Positions 28,199 through 41,426 of a stretch of 64,000 bases of DNA are shown here, one piece after another; position 1 is the first letter of the stretch, and the number at the start of each line of letters is the position of its first letter. This DNA is from Primula veris (Eukaryota > Streptophyta > Magnoliopsida > Ericales > Primulaceae). The notes beneath the pieces were generated by a model. It ran no database searches, was not told the DNA's origin, and saw nothing but the letters and a program-made list of their open reading frames with translations. Both the position numbers and the translations under genes were made by a program. The stretch covers positions 503,501 to 567,500 of the forward strand of contig OY821745.1 in the NCBI GenBank assembly GCA_963682055.1, in the 5' to 3' direction.

Positions 28199-28554
28199 TA
28201 CACGTGAAATGTTATACAAACATCGTGCAAAACACCCAACTAGACACTTTTTCGTAAAAACGCTCCAAATCAAGATTTGGTTAATGCAAATCTCAATGGT
28301 TTCACGACGGGAACACAAATATGCGTCTTGTTTTTTTTTTCGAGATGTATAATGACATGTTTTCGAAATTATGGTAAAATTTAAAAATTCAAAACATGTC
28401 ATTATACATTTTAGAAAAAAAAAAAACAAGACGCATATTTGTGTTCCCGTCGTGAAACCGTGGAGATTTGTATTAACCAAATATTGATTTGGAGCGTTTT
28501 TACGAAAAAGTCTAGTCGGCTGTTTTTCACATGTTCATTTATCATCCGTGTATA
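28199..28554. mobile_element. Foldback (hairpin) MITE directly upstream of FLU
   Basis: Two arms of about 150-165 bases are nearly perfect inverted copies around a loop of about 15-25 bases centred near 28375. The left arm has CGTAAAAACGCTCCAAATCA, CACGACGGGAACACAAATAT and GCGTCTTG; the right arm carries the complements in reverse order. TATATA borders both ends, which fits a TA-type target. The right end is about 80 bases before the FLU start codon, so the hairpin lies in its promoter or 5' UTR. Transcribed, it would form a long stem-loop. Confidence 0.85.
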
Positions 28555-28632
28555 TACAGTGGATAAGAAACTAGAAAAAGGGATCACTCTAACTATCACT
28601 CTCACTTAGTAAGTAGAAAAAGAGAGTAAAAA

Positions 28633-31600
28633 ATGACAATGGTGGTGGTAGTTGGTTGCTCCACCATTCTCCTCCGCAAACATTCCGCCGCACTCCGCTT
28701 CACTCCTCCTCTCTTTGGTCTTTCTCTACAACTCTCTTTTTCTACTCCTTTCTTGCTTCATTTCTTTCGCTACTTATTACTCTACTACTACATTGCATTG
28801 TTTGCTTATTTTCATTGCATGCTTTGATATAAAAGTGATCATAGGTTTGTTATGGTCAAGATTTTTTGAGAACCTTAGCTATATTTTTAGTTGGTTGAGA
28901 AGCAATATCTAGGCTTTTTAGTTTTTGGGTCAAGATTATTTGACAACTTTAGCTATATATTTGGTTGGTTGAGAAACAATATCTAGACTTCTTAGTTTTT
29001 GGGTCAAGATTATTTGACAACTTTAGCTATATTTTTGGTTGCTTGAGAAATAATATTTAGACTTTTTAGTTTTTGGGTCAAGATTATTTGAGAACTTTAG
29101 CTATGTTTTTGGTTGCTTGAGAAACAATATCTAAGAAACGATATTTAGGCTTTTTAGTTTTTGGGTCAAGATTATTTGACAACTTTAGCTATGTTTTTGG
29201 TTGCTTGAGAAACAATATCTAGGCTTTTTAGTTTTTGGGTCAAGATTATTTGAGAACTTTAGCTATATTTTTGGTTGCTTGAGAAACAATATCTAGGCTT
29301 TTTAGTTTTTGGGTTAAGATTATTTGACAACTTTAACTATATTTTTGGTTGCTTGAGAAATAATATTTAGACATTTTAGTTCTTGGGTTAAGATTATTTG
29401 AGAACTTTAGCTATATTTTTGGTTGGTTGAGAAACAATATATAAGAAACAATATTTAGGCTTTTTAGTTTTTGGGTCAAGATTATTTGAGAACTTTAGCT
29501 ATATTTTTGGTTGCTTGAGAAACACTATCTAAGAAACAATATTTAGGCTTTTTAGTTCTTGGGTCAAGATTATTTGACAACCTTAGCTATGTTTTTGGTT
29601 GCTTGAGAAACAATATCTAGGATTTTTAGTTTTTGGGTTAAGATTATTTGAGAACTTTAGCTATATTTTTGGTTGGTTGAGAAACAATATTTAGGCTTTT
29701 CAGTTTTTGGGTCAAGATTATTTGAGAACTTTAGCTATATTTTTGGTTGGTTGAGAAACAATATATAAGAAACAATATTTAGGCTTTTTAGTTTTTGGGG
29801 CAAGATTATTTTAGAACTTTAGCTATATTTTTGGTTGGTTGAGAAACAATATCTAGGCTTTTTAGTTTTTATCCCAAAGAAAGAACAAAAAACACAGCTC
29901 TACCTTTGAATGAGCTGTATTTTTTAAAAAAATGCTGAGAAGAAAAACTATATTCATCCCATCCACCTTAAATTTTGATCCTTTTCAAGCCCGTTTCGGC
30001 TTTTACACGTTATTATTTTTTTTTTGAGATAAATTCTATGTTCATCTATCACCCAGAAAACAATCTCAGCTTTCAAGCTGTGTTTTTATTAAGTTGAGAA
30101 AAAAACCCGTATTTGGTTGGTTAACTTCTAGCCTTTTCGACCCAAAAAACAAAATCGCAACTTTTTAGACTCAACCAACTATGGTGTAGCTTAGTAAGCC
30201 CCAAAAAATATTAAACTGAGCTTTAAAGGTAAAACCAAACAAGGTTACAGCAATTGGCGGAAACATAATTAGGCCAGGTGAGGCTTGTGAGTCATATGTA
30301 GACGAATTTAACGATTGTGATTTATGTTGAGAGACTGAAAACTACTAAAATTTTGAAATTTTACTGTAGAATTGCATATTCCAAGGTCGTTCATGAATAG
30401 AGAAATGATTGTTCCACTATCTGATACACTGAAAACGTGCCACGAATGACTGTATTGAACTTTTTTTACTAGATCTCAGTCCTTCCGGAGGTGTACTAAA
30501 ACGTAATTCCAGGAACTAGAAGGTCTAAAATGTATTTTTTAAAACATAGTAATCCTTCGTGTTTGGTGTATGTAGCCAATACAAATACCCCTGCTCTTGT
30601 AAACATGGAGGATCTTGTCCTATATTAAGAAATTAGAAGCACTACCTTTTTAAACTTTTGAAGGCTTAAGATAATTAAAAGGCATAATTGATCATATAAA
30701 CTGGCGGCTCAATACCGAGAAAGCTCCAATTGAAGTGATGTTTCAGCAACTGCATTTATCTATTTACATCTTAATAATCAATTGGAATTGCTATTATGTA
30801 TAGACCAACATACTTCAAATATCCGAGTTTAATTGAGAAAAAGCATTGGTGTCACTTGTCATAGCTAGTCTGAATATGCATTGTCTCAGAATGTAGTTTT
30901 TTGTGTTCTCACAAACTGCAGAGCACAATCAATAGCCTCCCGTTTACTGAATAGAACATAAAAATTTATATCGATAAAAATTTGTCCGGTGAATAAAGTA
31001 GTAGGCGTAGGTATGCTGATAAAACGGGATACAGTGTAGTGAATATACTCCATAACAGTTCTTTTTAATTTACTTTAGAATATTACTAGGAAAGGTTCAG
31101 ATATCCAAATTCAAGCATGCATTTCATAGTGTCCATATTGCTGGTAAAAGTTCAGTTTGTAGTTGTTTTTGTATAAGTGTAAATTAAGCTTTCCGTGCAT
31201 GACTCTGGTATTACCCAAAATTTTGCAGGTGAAATAGCTTATTTTCCATACAAAATGAAAAAAATTGCTTCATCCTTTCAAGATGCTTTTGACAAACAGT
31301 CGGAGAATTATCAATTATCTAAAACCAGCTATAATGTTTTTATGGCAATGAAAGATGTAATGTGCTTTTCGGAAGAAGTAACGTCTGTCATATACAACAT
31401 TGATCATCAGGTATGATGGTGAGTCATCTCATACAAATGTTTTGAGTCTATCCTTTTCGTTTGTTGTTTAACTTTCTATTTAAAATTCCTTGTTCTCAAG
31501 TGTTGTCTACAAATCATGGCTTATAAGATATGCATGTTTGCACTCTAAAAACGGCAATTCAGATTATGGGCTGGTCTATGAAATTATGTTCATGTTTTTT

Positions 31601-33732
31601 TCTACATATATATAGTTTTATCTTTTTAGTTTTGCTATTGTGTGCCGATGATTTTTTCCTCCAAGTTTTTTGGTGTGAGTTTATGCTTTTAGCATGATGC
31701 ATTCGTTTGTATTTTTGGTTACTAAAATTTTTTCATCCAAAAAATGTCTGTTAGAAGGTGGCCCATGAAAAATCACAAGCTATAGCGCTTGTTATCAGTA
31801 GTGCATTGATGTTGAGTTTTCCCCTCGAAGCTATGGCAGAAACATGTGAGGATGGTGGATCGTTTTTTAATATGCCGTTGTTGCTATTTGTTGCAATTGT
31901 AGGAGCCACTGTTGGAGGTAAGTTATCGTGGCTTTAATTTGTCTACTACTCTGAAATACTCTTATGTACTTACCTGCCATATGCTGCTTGTTTAGCGAAT
32001 CATTAAAATATATATACTTTTTTTATAGATATTTAAGTAAAGCGTATGTTTGATGCACCAAGAAAAAGTAGACTAATTTTCACTATCATCGATAATCTTA
32101 TTTTTACAAAGAACATTTTCCCTCTATTTTACACTTCTATCAGCATTCTTTTCTGTAACTCTATTTTTCATCAAGTTTGGACTGCTATCAACAATCTTTC
32201 AATTTTGAGTACGAAAGTATTAACCAAAGCACATGTATATGACACTTAAGAGTACTCCTTTTCACCTCAGTAACGAGACCAGTCGCCAATGCCAATCTAA
32301 AAAGTTTGTCTATAATGCTATATTGGCCTTGATTTCATTTGCTTGGACCCATTTATCCCTAATTCCCTTCAACTAACTAATTTGCTGCAAAACCTTATTA
32401 CATATGCAGAAAAGAGTTATTTTCGTTCATCTCCTACCTAATTAAGGAGAATATTTGTTATATTTTTACAATATAAACGTGTATGGAAGTAGAAACTAGC
32501 AGCTATCTATTGATTACTACAATTTTCTAGCTATATTACTATCTTTTATTTGACAGCTTCTATGTGAGAGTATGTAAAAATATGTCAAAGATTAAATTTT
32601 CCTTCAATTTTTTTTTTTTTTTGAATAGGACTGCTTGCACGTCAAAGAAAGGGAGAGTTGCAGCGTCTGAATGAGCAGTTACGCCAAATCAATGCAGCAC
32701 TTAGAAGACAAGCAAAGATCGAGTCTTATGCGCCGACCCTAAGTTATGCTCCTGTTGGTAGTAAAATAGCAGAAAATGATGTTATTGTTGACCCAAGGAA
32801 ACACGAGCTTATTTCTCATTTGAAATCTGGAAAAAACTTTTTGAGGAACCATGATCCAGACAAGGCGTATGTAGAGTTTAAAGCTGCTCTTGAACTTGCT
32901 CAGATTATAAAAGACTCGACCAAGGAGAAAAAAGCTGCTAGAGGATTAGGTGTGCTGCTTTTTCCTAATCTTATACATTTCAATTTTCAACCTCCTATTC
33001 TTTTTAGCTAGTGTTAGAATATGAGTTCAACTTGATCATATGAAACCATATGCTGCACACCGCGGCATCCATCAACTGATAATTCGAAAAAGTTTTAGTG
33101 TACATGTAGTTGAGGGTCAATAAAGGACCCATGCATTTATCAGCACAACCCCACTGTCTTTTACACACCCTTAATCTCGTTTTTTTATTAAATTTGTTTC
33201 GGCTTTCCCCCTCATCTTACAGCGCTTCATTCACAACAAAAATCTAATGCTGTCTTAATTTCTTAGACTACATAATTACAGAACTCCCACCAATCTAATT
33301 TAAACTGGTACTTGGAGGGGGGAAGTTTGAAAAACATATACTGCAGTTAGTAGCTTTAGAAAAAATACAAGAAAAGAAAAACCGGACGCAAAAACTGTTG
33401 TTGAGAAAATTACAGTTCCCATTCCAGCGGTGTCTTTTTTACCTATCAGTCGTGTTCTACAACTAATGGGTTATATTTTTCTTAACTCCTTTGGAAAGTA
33501 ATTGTAATTTGTTTTTTATTTCCTATCAGGTGCCTCACTGCAAAGGCAGGGAAAATTCAAAGAAGCTATAAAATACCATTCAATGGTCCTAGAGATGTCG
33601 GATAGAGAGGGAGAGACTTCGGGGAATACAGAAGCTTATGGAGCTATAGCCGATTGTTTTACAGAGCTTGGAGAACTTGAGCAAGCTGGAAAATTCTATG
33701 ACAAATATATTTCTCAGCTACAATCAGACTAA
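28633..33732 (+). CDS. FLU: FLU, chloroplast TPR regulator of tetrapyrrole synthesis
   Basis: FLU (FLUORESCENT IN BLUE LIGHT) is a thylakoid/plastid membrane protein that represses 5-aminolevulinate synthesis in the dark by binding glutamyl-tRNA reductase through its TPR domain. Exons 28633-28717, 31229-31410, 31755-31917, 32629-32949 and 33530-33732 join in frame to 317 residues (Arabidopsis 316). Residues 1 to about 110 are a poorly conserved Ser/basic-rich plastid-targeting region. SFPLEAMAE (110-118) precedes the membrane segment MPLLLFVAIVGATVGGLLA (129-147). A basic coiled-coil region follows (ARQRKGELQRLNEQLRQINA, 147-166), then YAP..SYAPVG and the TPRs, with KAARGLGASLQRQGK and AYGAIADCFTELGELEQAGK. 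Exons 3-5 are certain. Exon 1 rests on a weaker donor (TTTG/GTCTTT), chosen because phase and length fit. Intron 1 holds a minisatellite. Confidence 0.95.
28853..29872. repeat. 74/88-base minisatellite in FLU intron 1
   Basis: Thirteen occurrences of a GGGTCAAGATTATTT-type anchor were placed at 28853 (degenerate), 28927, 29001, 29075, 29163, 29237, 29311, 29385, 29473, 29561, 29635, 29709 and 29797. Spacings are only 74 or 88 bases. The long form carries an extra 14 bases from a local AAGAAACAATATTT duplication. The array is wholly intronic in the FLU model. Confidence 0.95.
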
Positions 33733-34544
33733 TGTCTTGTGTTAACGAGTTACACTCATATGTGCTCTTCATCGGATTTTCTTTTATACCAGTAAGTTAT
33801 GTATGTACCCAGGTTGAGTGAGAGGCTTCTTGATAATTGAAGACCGGCGTTAGAAAGCATTGTTAAGTTATATCTTGTTGTTATAGATGCTATTCTAAGA
33901 AGGGAAAACAGGATTTTGATAACCTGGGAAATATAAATTGGAACTATGTTCAGAAAGTTTCGCTTAATGTTAAAACATTTTTTTTTCTGTAATGAATACT
34001 GAAAAATGAACACTAATACAGTATTTATTCAAGATGCATATTCTTACTACTAGTCTTTTGAAATACTAACTCCTATTTAAATCATTCCACTTAACTACTA
34101 GTAAACACACTAAAACCTATTATGCTTCCCTTTACGATGGCTTAGTTATCCATGTAAAAGTCCCCTCAGAATTCAATCATGTTTCGATCAAAGCGATGTA
34201 TCAAATTAAAATCAAATAAGAGAACGGAGTACACTATCCGAAAAACTATAGCTATAAAATAAATTTTATTAGCATATAAACATTGAAAGATATATGTCCA
34301 TTTCAATCATCATATGACTAATATAAGATGAAGGATAAATTGGAAATGAAACACAATCATTAACTTTAGCCCAAATGCAAGTACATAAATTGCATCAATA
34401 AGGTAAGAATCATACAACGGGTCTAAATACCATACATAGCTCCCTACAAGATTAATAATAACAAAACAAAATACCCGAAAAAGGGAAAAAAATAAGGATA
34501 ACTCTCTAAAATGAAAAAGAACAGAAATAAAAAATCTCATTATA
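33733..34544. other. Convergent FLU/UBP1C intergenic region
   Basis: This stretch must hold the 3' UTRs of both converging genes, with about 0.8 kb between stop codons. I see no further gene. Overlapping 3' ends are possible but cannot be judged from sequence alone. Confidence 0.6.
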
Positions 34545-37500
34545 TTACCGATAATACATATACTGCTGGGCAACGTTAACGTTTTGGAAACCGCCATCAT
34601 AGAGGGCTTGGCTAGCACCAGCACCTATGCTCATAGCAGCTTGTTTATTAAGAAGGTGTTGTTGCTGGGCTTGCTGTTGAGGGTGCATAAGAGCCATTTT
34701 GCTCATCGCCAGCTGGCGCTCATAGGCCAAAAGATCGGCATGTGTTAACCCTCCTGATAAAGGCGCAGCTGCTGCTGCAGGGAGGGGGAGCGGGTTTGAG
34801 CTTGTCCCTGGAGGTGTTGGCTTATTACCCCATGAACACTGCAAAAGAAAAAAACAACGTTAAAGAGAGACTGAAACTCGTCGGAATCAGAATGCACCAC
34901 ACAACCAGCCGCGGTATACTTCGGAGGACGGGCAAGTGGAGAACTATTCAAATCGGGAGATTTCTTGGACAAGAGCTTCTATTGAACAAGCTTTCCAATC
35001 GAGAGAGAAACACTCTTTCAAAGAGTCTAGAGCGGATGCTCCCAGATTAGAATTTATAATTTATAACTTTACTAATGGCTTTACAATTTAGATGCTTACA
35101 AAGTTGCAAAAGTGAAATGATAGACAGTACCTTGATTTGCCTGCCATAAAGAAGTGATTGGGCATTTCCCAACTGAATAGCCAGAGCAGCTTCTGCGTGG
35201 GTACTGTATCTCACAAAACCAAAGCCCTTGTCACGTTGTATACGTACTTCTTCAATTGCGCCAGCACCAAGACTATAAAAGTGTCGATGCAGATCAAGCT
35301 GAGACACCTGTCAATAAATAAACATGCCTTGGGTAATAAATTCTTATCTAAAACAAGACCCGACTTATTTGTAGAAGGGCTTTATTTTCTAGTAGATTCA
35401 TGTCCAAAAGTAAAGAGGGAGCAAGATTCGAAACAGTTCTGAGTCTTAATATAAATAGTTCAGAACTTCGGGGAACTTGGTGCAATTTATGAAAACTTGG
35501 GGGTTCTCATGATTCCAGAAAATCTGTTCCTAGGAGCAGCAGTCTAAAGGGTAACATGAAACGACAATTAGGGGGTGGAAAGCTATTGTGTAGTTTTGTT
35601 CTTAGTTTACATTATTAACTGCAGTACTGGTTAGATTTACTATACGTAGCTCAGATTTCAAAACTTTATTTTCTTTCAGCTGTATGCCTGTAACTTATAT
35701 ATTTTGTATGATAAAAATGGAATACAGCCTTAAAACAGCTCTTCTCATTGAACCACTAGTCTTAGTTCCACAAATGCTTGAAAGCATAATCGAGTTCTTA
35801 CATAGTAAGAGAAAGCATATAAAAAGTTCAAGAGGAGAAAGAGGGATAACTTGCCTCGGGTGCAACATTGCCAACATAAACAGTGGTGTATTGAGGATTA
35901 TTTTCAGGTGCTTCACTGTTCGTTGCATTAACATCCTCTGAAAGACAAAATATACCAATATAAGAACAATGGTGTGCCAACTGGAACAAAGACAAACAAG
36001 GAAACGAGTCGAAGTATAATACTCCACTCAACAGCAAGCAAGCAGTTTATGTGAATTATACCAATGCAAGTTGATACAAAGATAACTTGTGGTCATGGGT
36101 ATTGGAGCAATTTGGACCAAAATAGCAAAAATGTGCACAATGATACGTATGTAATAAAGGTCAGTAAGAAGTTGCCAGGTCAATAGTAAAGTGGTCGCTG
36201 TTCAAACTTAACACTAGAGACCAACTCAAATGAAATTTAATACATACAAGTCTGGTAAATTCACAAAAATAGTGAAGGCTATTTGAGCTGCGTATGCGTT
36301 TAGCCTTTTACATTCCATTAAACTGCTAATATATTTCATTCCCAAAGTATAGAATAATGGCCATCCAACTACAGATCATTTACCACTATTCCTTTCATCC
36401 ACACATCTTCAATGTATTCGATCAATCTTCATTTTATTCAGGGAAAAGCACATTTTGTAAAACCCTATAGGACAAAAGTCATTTTTAAAACTTAAAAGTA
36501 TAAGGGTTGCTATTCATTATTTACCTGAAGAGGCATTTGTTACTTCCACCATACTTTTACCTTCAGAGCTCTGCATGTCCTCACTAGTTCCTGCAGCACC
36601 CTTTGTGGCCCAGTTACAGCGAATCTGCCTACTACCAAGCCACTTTCCTGAAAATTTAAGATTAACAGCCACATAAATTATGTTTATAATAAAATGGCAT
36701 ATGTTCGCACATATAATAATCGGCCATGGAGAGAGAGAAAAGAAACAAATGGGTGTGGCGCAATTTGTAATAATATGGAAAGACAAGCGGAATAGTGTTG
36801 TTTATGCAGGCAAAAAAAAAAATCAAAGCTGGCCTTTTAAATGACATCAATTTTTCAAGCAAAAAAACCTTAAGCTGCAACCAAACAACGCCTATTTCTC
36901 AATAAGGCATGTATAATGTGAACAAAGCAGAGGAAAGACATACCGGTCAATTCATTTATTGCACTTTGAGCATCCTGAACAGGTAAACCATAACACAAAA
37001 GTCACGATTCTTGTAGAGGTTCTTTTAGTCACGATTGCGTTAATAATATCAGAAAAAAAATAAACCTGTTGGTTTCGGAAAGAAACAAATCCAAACCCCC
37101 TTGATCGACCGGTTTTCTGATCCCACATTACCCTTGCATCACTGCAAAATCGATGTGCAATAAACTCGAGATAATTTTAAAAAAATATTTTAATGAAAAC
37201 GAGTACTGTATCAGAAGAAACTTACGAGCAACTTGGGTACACAGAAAAACACGCGAATAGCATAGCATCAGTAACCTCAGAGCTGAGATCGCCAACAAAA
37301 ATGTTAAAGTGACCTTCATAAATAGAAAAGATAACATTAGAAAGTAAGTACGAGGTCATCTATTATCAAACAAATAACAAAAAAGGAAGCAGACCCACTT
37401 GATGTGTCTTCCCTGTGACTATTAGCATATGCCCAATTAACTTTGATAGGCTGCCCAAATCTGCGCATATGTAGAAACAGAATTAGAGACAGTCGTAATA

Positions 37501-40500
37501 TGACGCAAATAAGAAAGTAAATGAAAGGCGCTAAAAACTCACAATTGCCTTCCGTTAAGAGATAATATAGCGAGTGCTGCTGATCTACGGTCGAAGTAAT
37601 GAATAAATCCATAGGATGACTGCACATTTCAGAGAAACAACAAAAATATCCACTCACTATTTTGGAATGGCAAGCAAAGTTGCAAAATAATAAAAAATAA
37701 TGGCAAATGGTCTTTGTACCTTTTCTTTTCTGATGAGTTTGCAACTTTCAACCAGACCGGTGCTTGAGAAGACCTCTTGAAGAAGGATCTCTGTCACCTG
37801 TGTATGAATGTTGCCTGCGTATCTGCATTTTATCAAAGGATAAAGGAATTGTAATATTGAAAAGATTATTTATAAAATATTGGTTGAGTATAAACCTTGT
37901 TTAATTAATACACACCCCAAAACATTAACAAACAGACAATTTATATCTATACAAAAATGTTTTAGGAAGCTTATGAGTTGGGAATAAAGATGGTAATAAA
38001 AAAGAAACTTTCTACTTGCTGAGTAGATTAAAAGTCTGCAACGACTAAACAAACCATTACACATCTTGATTTAAAATAAAATAAAAAAAAGAGGAACAAA
38101 TATTCACACAACACTCACACACTGCGGCATGTACTTGGATCAAATCCAGGAGGCAGATTCCCACTTGGAATAGGCTCAATCTGCAAATTTAAAACGGAAA
38201 AAATCAAAAATAAAATAAGCAAAAAAAGAAATCTACATAGTTTTCTGATATAGATATATGTTCAACCACCCAACAGAAAAACACACAAAAAATTATTACA
38301 AAAAGACAATCTCAAACCTCACACCTGGACTGAAAACTGAGTCCATCACATTTAACTATCAGGACAGAGAAATTTATGAGCTTGCCAAAATTTTCAAACT
38401 TAATGAACATTGTTTATGGCTGTCTGAACAAGCCTACATTTAGAAGACTTCAAAAGGCCGCTTATAAAATACCTTATGAAGTGATATTATGAAGCAGGAC
38501 CTACAAATTAGGAACCAACTTATTCTGACCATCCATACATATAATCAGAGTATCAAGGCAGAGATGCCTGAGAATAGAGAAATCCAGCACATAATCTAGA
38601 AAATGATTTGAGATTTCCCCCCAAAAGAATTCCTCAAATCACTAGAAGAGGATTACCAAATAAGCAGCACGACCAGATCCTTAAGCAAATGTAGTTACAC
38701 AAATTCCAATTGTTCATCTTATACATACACAGTTACCAAAATTCTACCACACGTGGATTTATAAAAGACTTTTTGACCCTGAAATCCTAACTAAAGCAAA
38801 GGTATAACATGATGTAAGATGAGAGTTCAGGAAAAAACGTCTATTATATATCCCAAGTCATGTAGACGTGTTTAGCAATTTGACAATCTCAGCAAGTGTT
38901 CAACTTAATGAACCCTTGAAAATCCGTATCACCGGGAGCTTAACTAAGCAATATTGAGTGACAATCACAAAAGCATGAAGAGACAAAATGAGCCTGTAGC
39001 TAGGAACAGCTCCAAAATGGAAGATATTGCTTCATAAATCATAACTTCACTTTTGGCAAAAAATCGATGCAAATTAAGAAACAAGGACCAAATTGGCAAA
39101 AAACAAAAGCACTGAGATAGAGAACAGATATTGAAATATACCACCACTTATGGATGAAAAACTGTGCCTAATATTTACAGCCCTAGTCTCTTCCTTTACA
39201 ATCAACAATCAAGCTTAACCAAACACAAACTAACTAAAAGTCTAAAACTGCACTCAAAAAATATAAAATACCAAATTGCACTAACCAAATACATATCCTT
39301 TAGTTTCTGAATTAAAAAACAAAAATCAGACGAAAAATCCTGTCTTTCAAATACATCTTGTTTGAGATTAACAATCCGCACAACTATGAAGAAACACCCA
39401 AAACCCTAACATTAGAAGAGCTCAAAATTTTCATGAATACACACTGCAGAATAAATAAGCTTTTGAGACTAGTTTTCATGTACAATTATGAACAAACACC
39501 AGAAGACTTAAACCCAGTGGAGCTCTAAAACGACTAACAATGAAGCAAATAAGTTTAATGAACAAACAAGAAAACCCTTTTTCCCAACTTCAACTCAAAT
39601 CTTAAAATAAAATATGCTATTATTTACAAACATATTCAGATAAAGCAGCTTGTGAGACAAAACTTGTACAAATATAGCATAAACCAAAATCCAAGAAACA
39701 GTAGAGCTCAAAATTTTATTCAACAATTAAAAAACACGCGTGCATATAGGAAAATGAACAAAAAAAACAATCCTTTTCCCCAATTTCAAAGGTTAAAAAT
39801 GTACAAAATGCTATTTTCTGATTACATATTCAAAGAAAGCAGCTTTAAAGGCTAAATACATATAACTTAAAAAAGGATTAAAAGATCAGACTACCAAGAG
39901 TGTATATAGACAAATGAACAAACAAGAATAACCCTTTTCCCAATTTTAAATACTAAAAATATAAACTGCTATTTTTCAAAATAAATTTCCAGAAATGACA
40001 GATTTTCCGACTAAATTCACAGAATTATAGCATACACCGAAACCATAAAACACTGTAGTCTGTAGCTCAAAATTTCTTAATAAATTGGACAAACAAGCGT
40101 TTATTTAAGCGAATCAGCAAACACCAAAAACTCTTTCCTCAATATCAAATATTAAAAATAAAATGTTATCTTTCGAATATACGTTCAGGAAAAACAGATT
40201 GTTAGACTAAATTCGTACAATCATGGCATACAACGAACTCTACAGCTCAAGAAATCTTGAAAACCAGACAAACAAGCATGTAAATGAACAAACAACAAAA
40301 ACTCTTTTCCCAAAATCAAAAACTACTGAAATATAGAAATGTTATCTATTGAATACGTATATAAGAAAACAGCTTTAGAGCCAAAATTCGTACAAATTTA
40401 GCATACACCGAAACCCCAGAAACAGTAGAGCTCAAAAATTCGTATGAAGCAAGCGGGTAGTACAAAACAACAAAACCCCTTTTCCCAAATTCAAATACTA

Positions 40501-41377
40501 AAATATAAAAATGCTATCTTCAGAGCTTACATTCAAAAGTAAACAGCTTTTCAGACTAATCTTCCAATCTCCCATACAAATATAGCATACACCGAAATAC
40601 TAGAAACAGTAGAACTTAAAAGTTTTACCCTTTTACGAAATTCAAATACTAAAATTAAAAGTGCTATCTTTCGAGTATATAATAATAATAAATTGAGACT
40701 AATTCCCCGTATAGAGCATACACCAAAACACAGTATAGCTCAAAAAATCCTTTTCCCAAATTCAAAAACTAAAATGCAAAAATGCTGTCTTTTGAGTTTA
40801 TTTTCAAAAGTAACAGGTTCTGAGACTAATTTCCCCAACAAATATAGCACACGCCAAAACCCCAAATACAGTATAAACTCAAATTTTGCTATGAAACAAA
40901 TAAATATGTACAAACAACAAAAACCCTTCTTCCCAAATTCAAATACTAAAATATAAAAATGCCGTCTTTTGAATATATAGTTTAAAGTAAGCAAACACCA
41001 AAACCCTAGCAACAGTAGAGCTCAAAATTGCTTACAATGCAAAAAAGTATGTACAAAACAACAAAAACCCTTTTCCCAAATTCAAATACTAATATATATA
41101 TATATATAAAAAAAAGACCTTCGAGACTAATTTCCCGTACAAATGTAGCACACACATAAACCGCATAAACAGTAGAGCTCAAAATTGCTTACAATGCAAA
41201 AAAGTATGTACAAAACAACAAAAAACCCTTTTTTCCCAAAATTCAAATACTAAAATATATATAAAGAAAAGACCTTTTGAGACTAATTTCCTCTGCAAAT
41301 ACAACATACATCAGAACCCCAGAGACAGTAGAGCTCAAATTCAAATACCTAAGTACAAAAATGCAATATTTTGGAAC

Positions 41378-41426
<49 letters not shown>

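Noticed and set aside
28652..28912. 86-codon ORF overlapping FLU exon 1 in another frame
   Set aside because: The 28633 frame joins in phase to the conserved FLU exons; this one does not.
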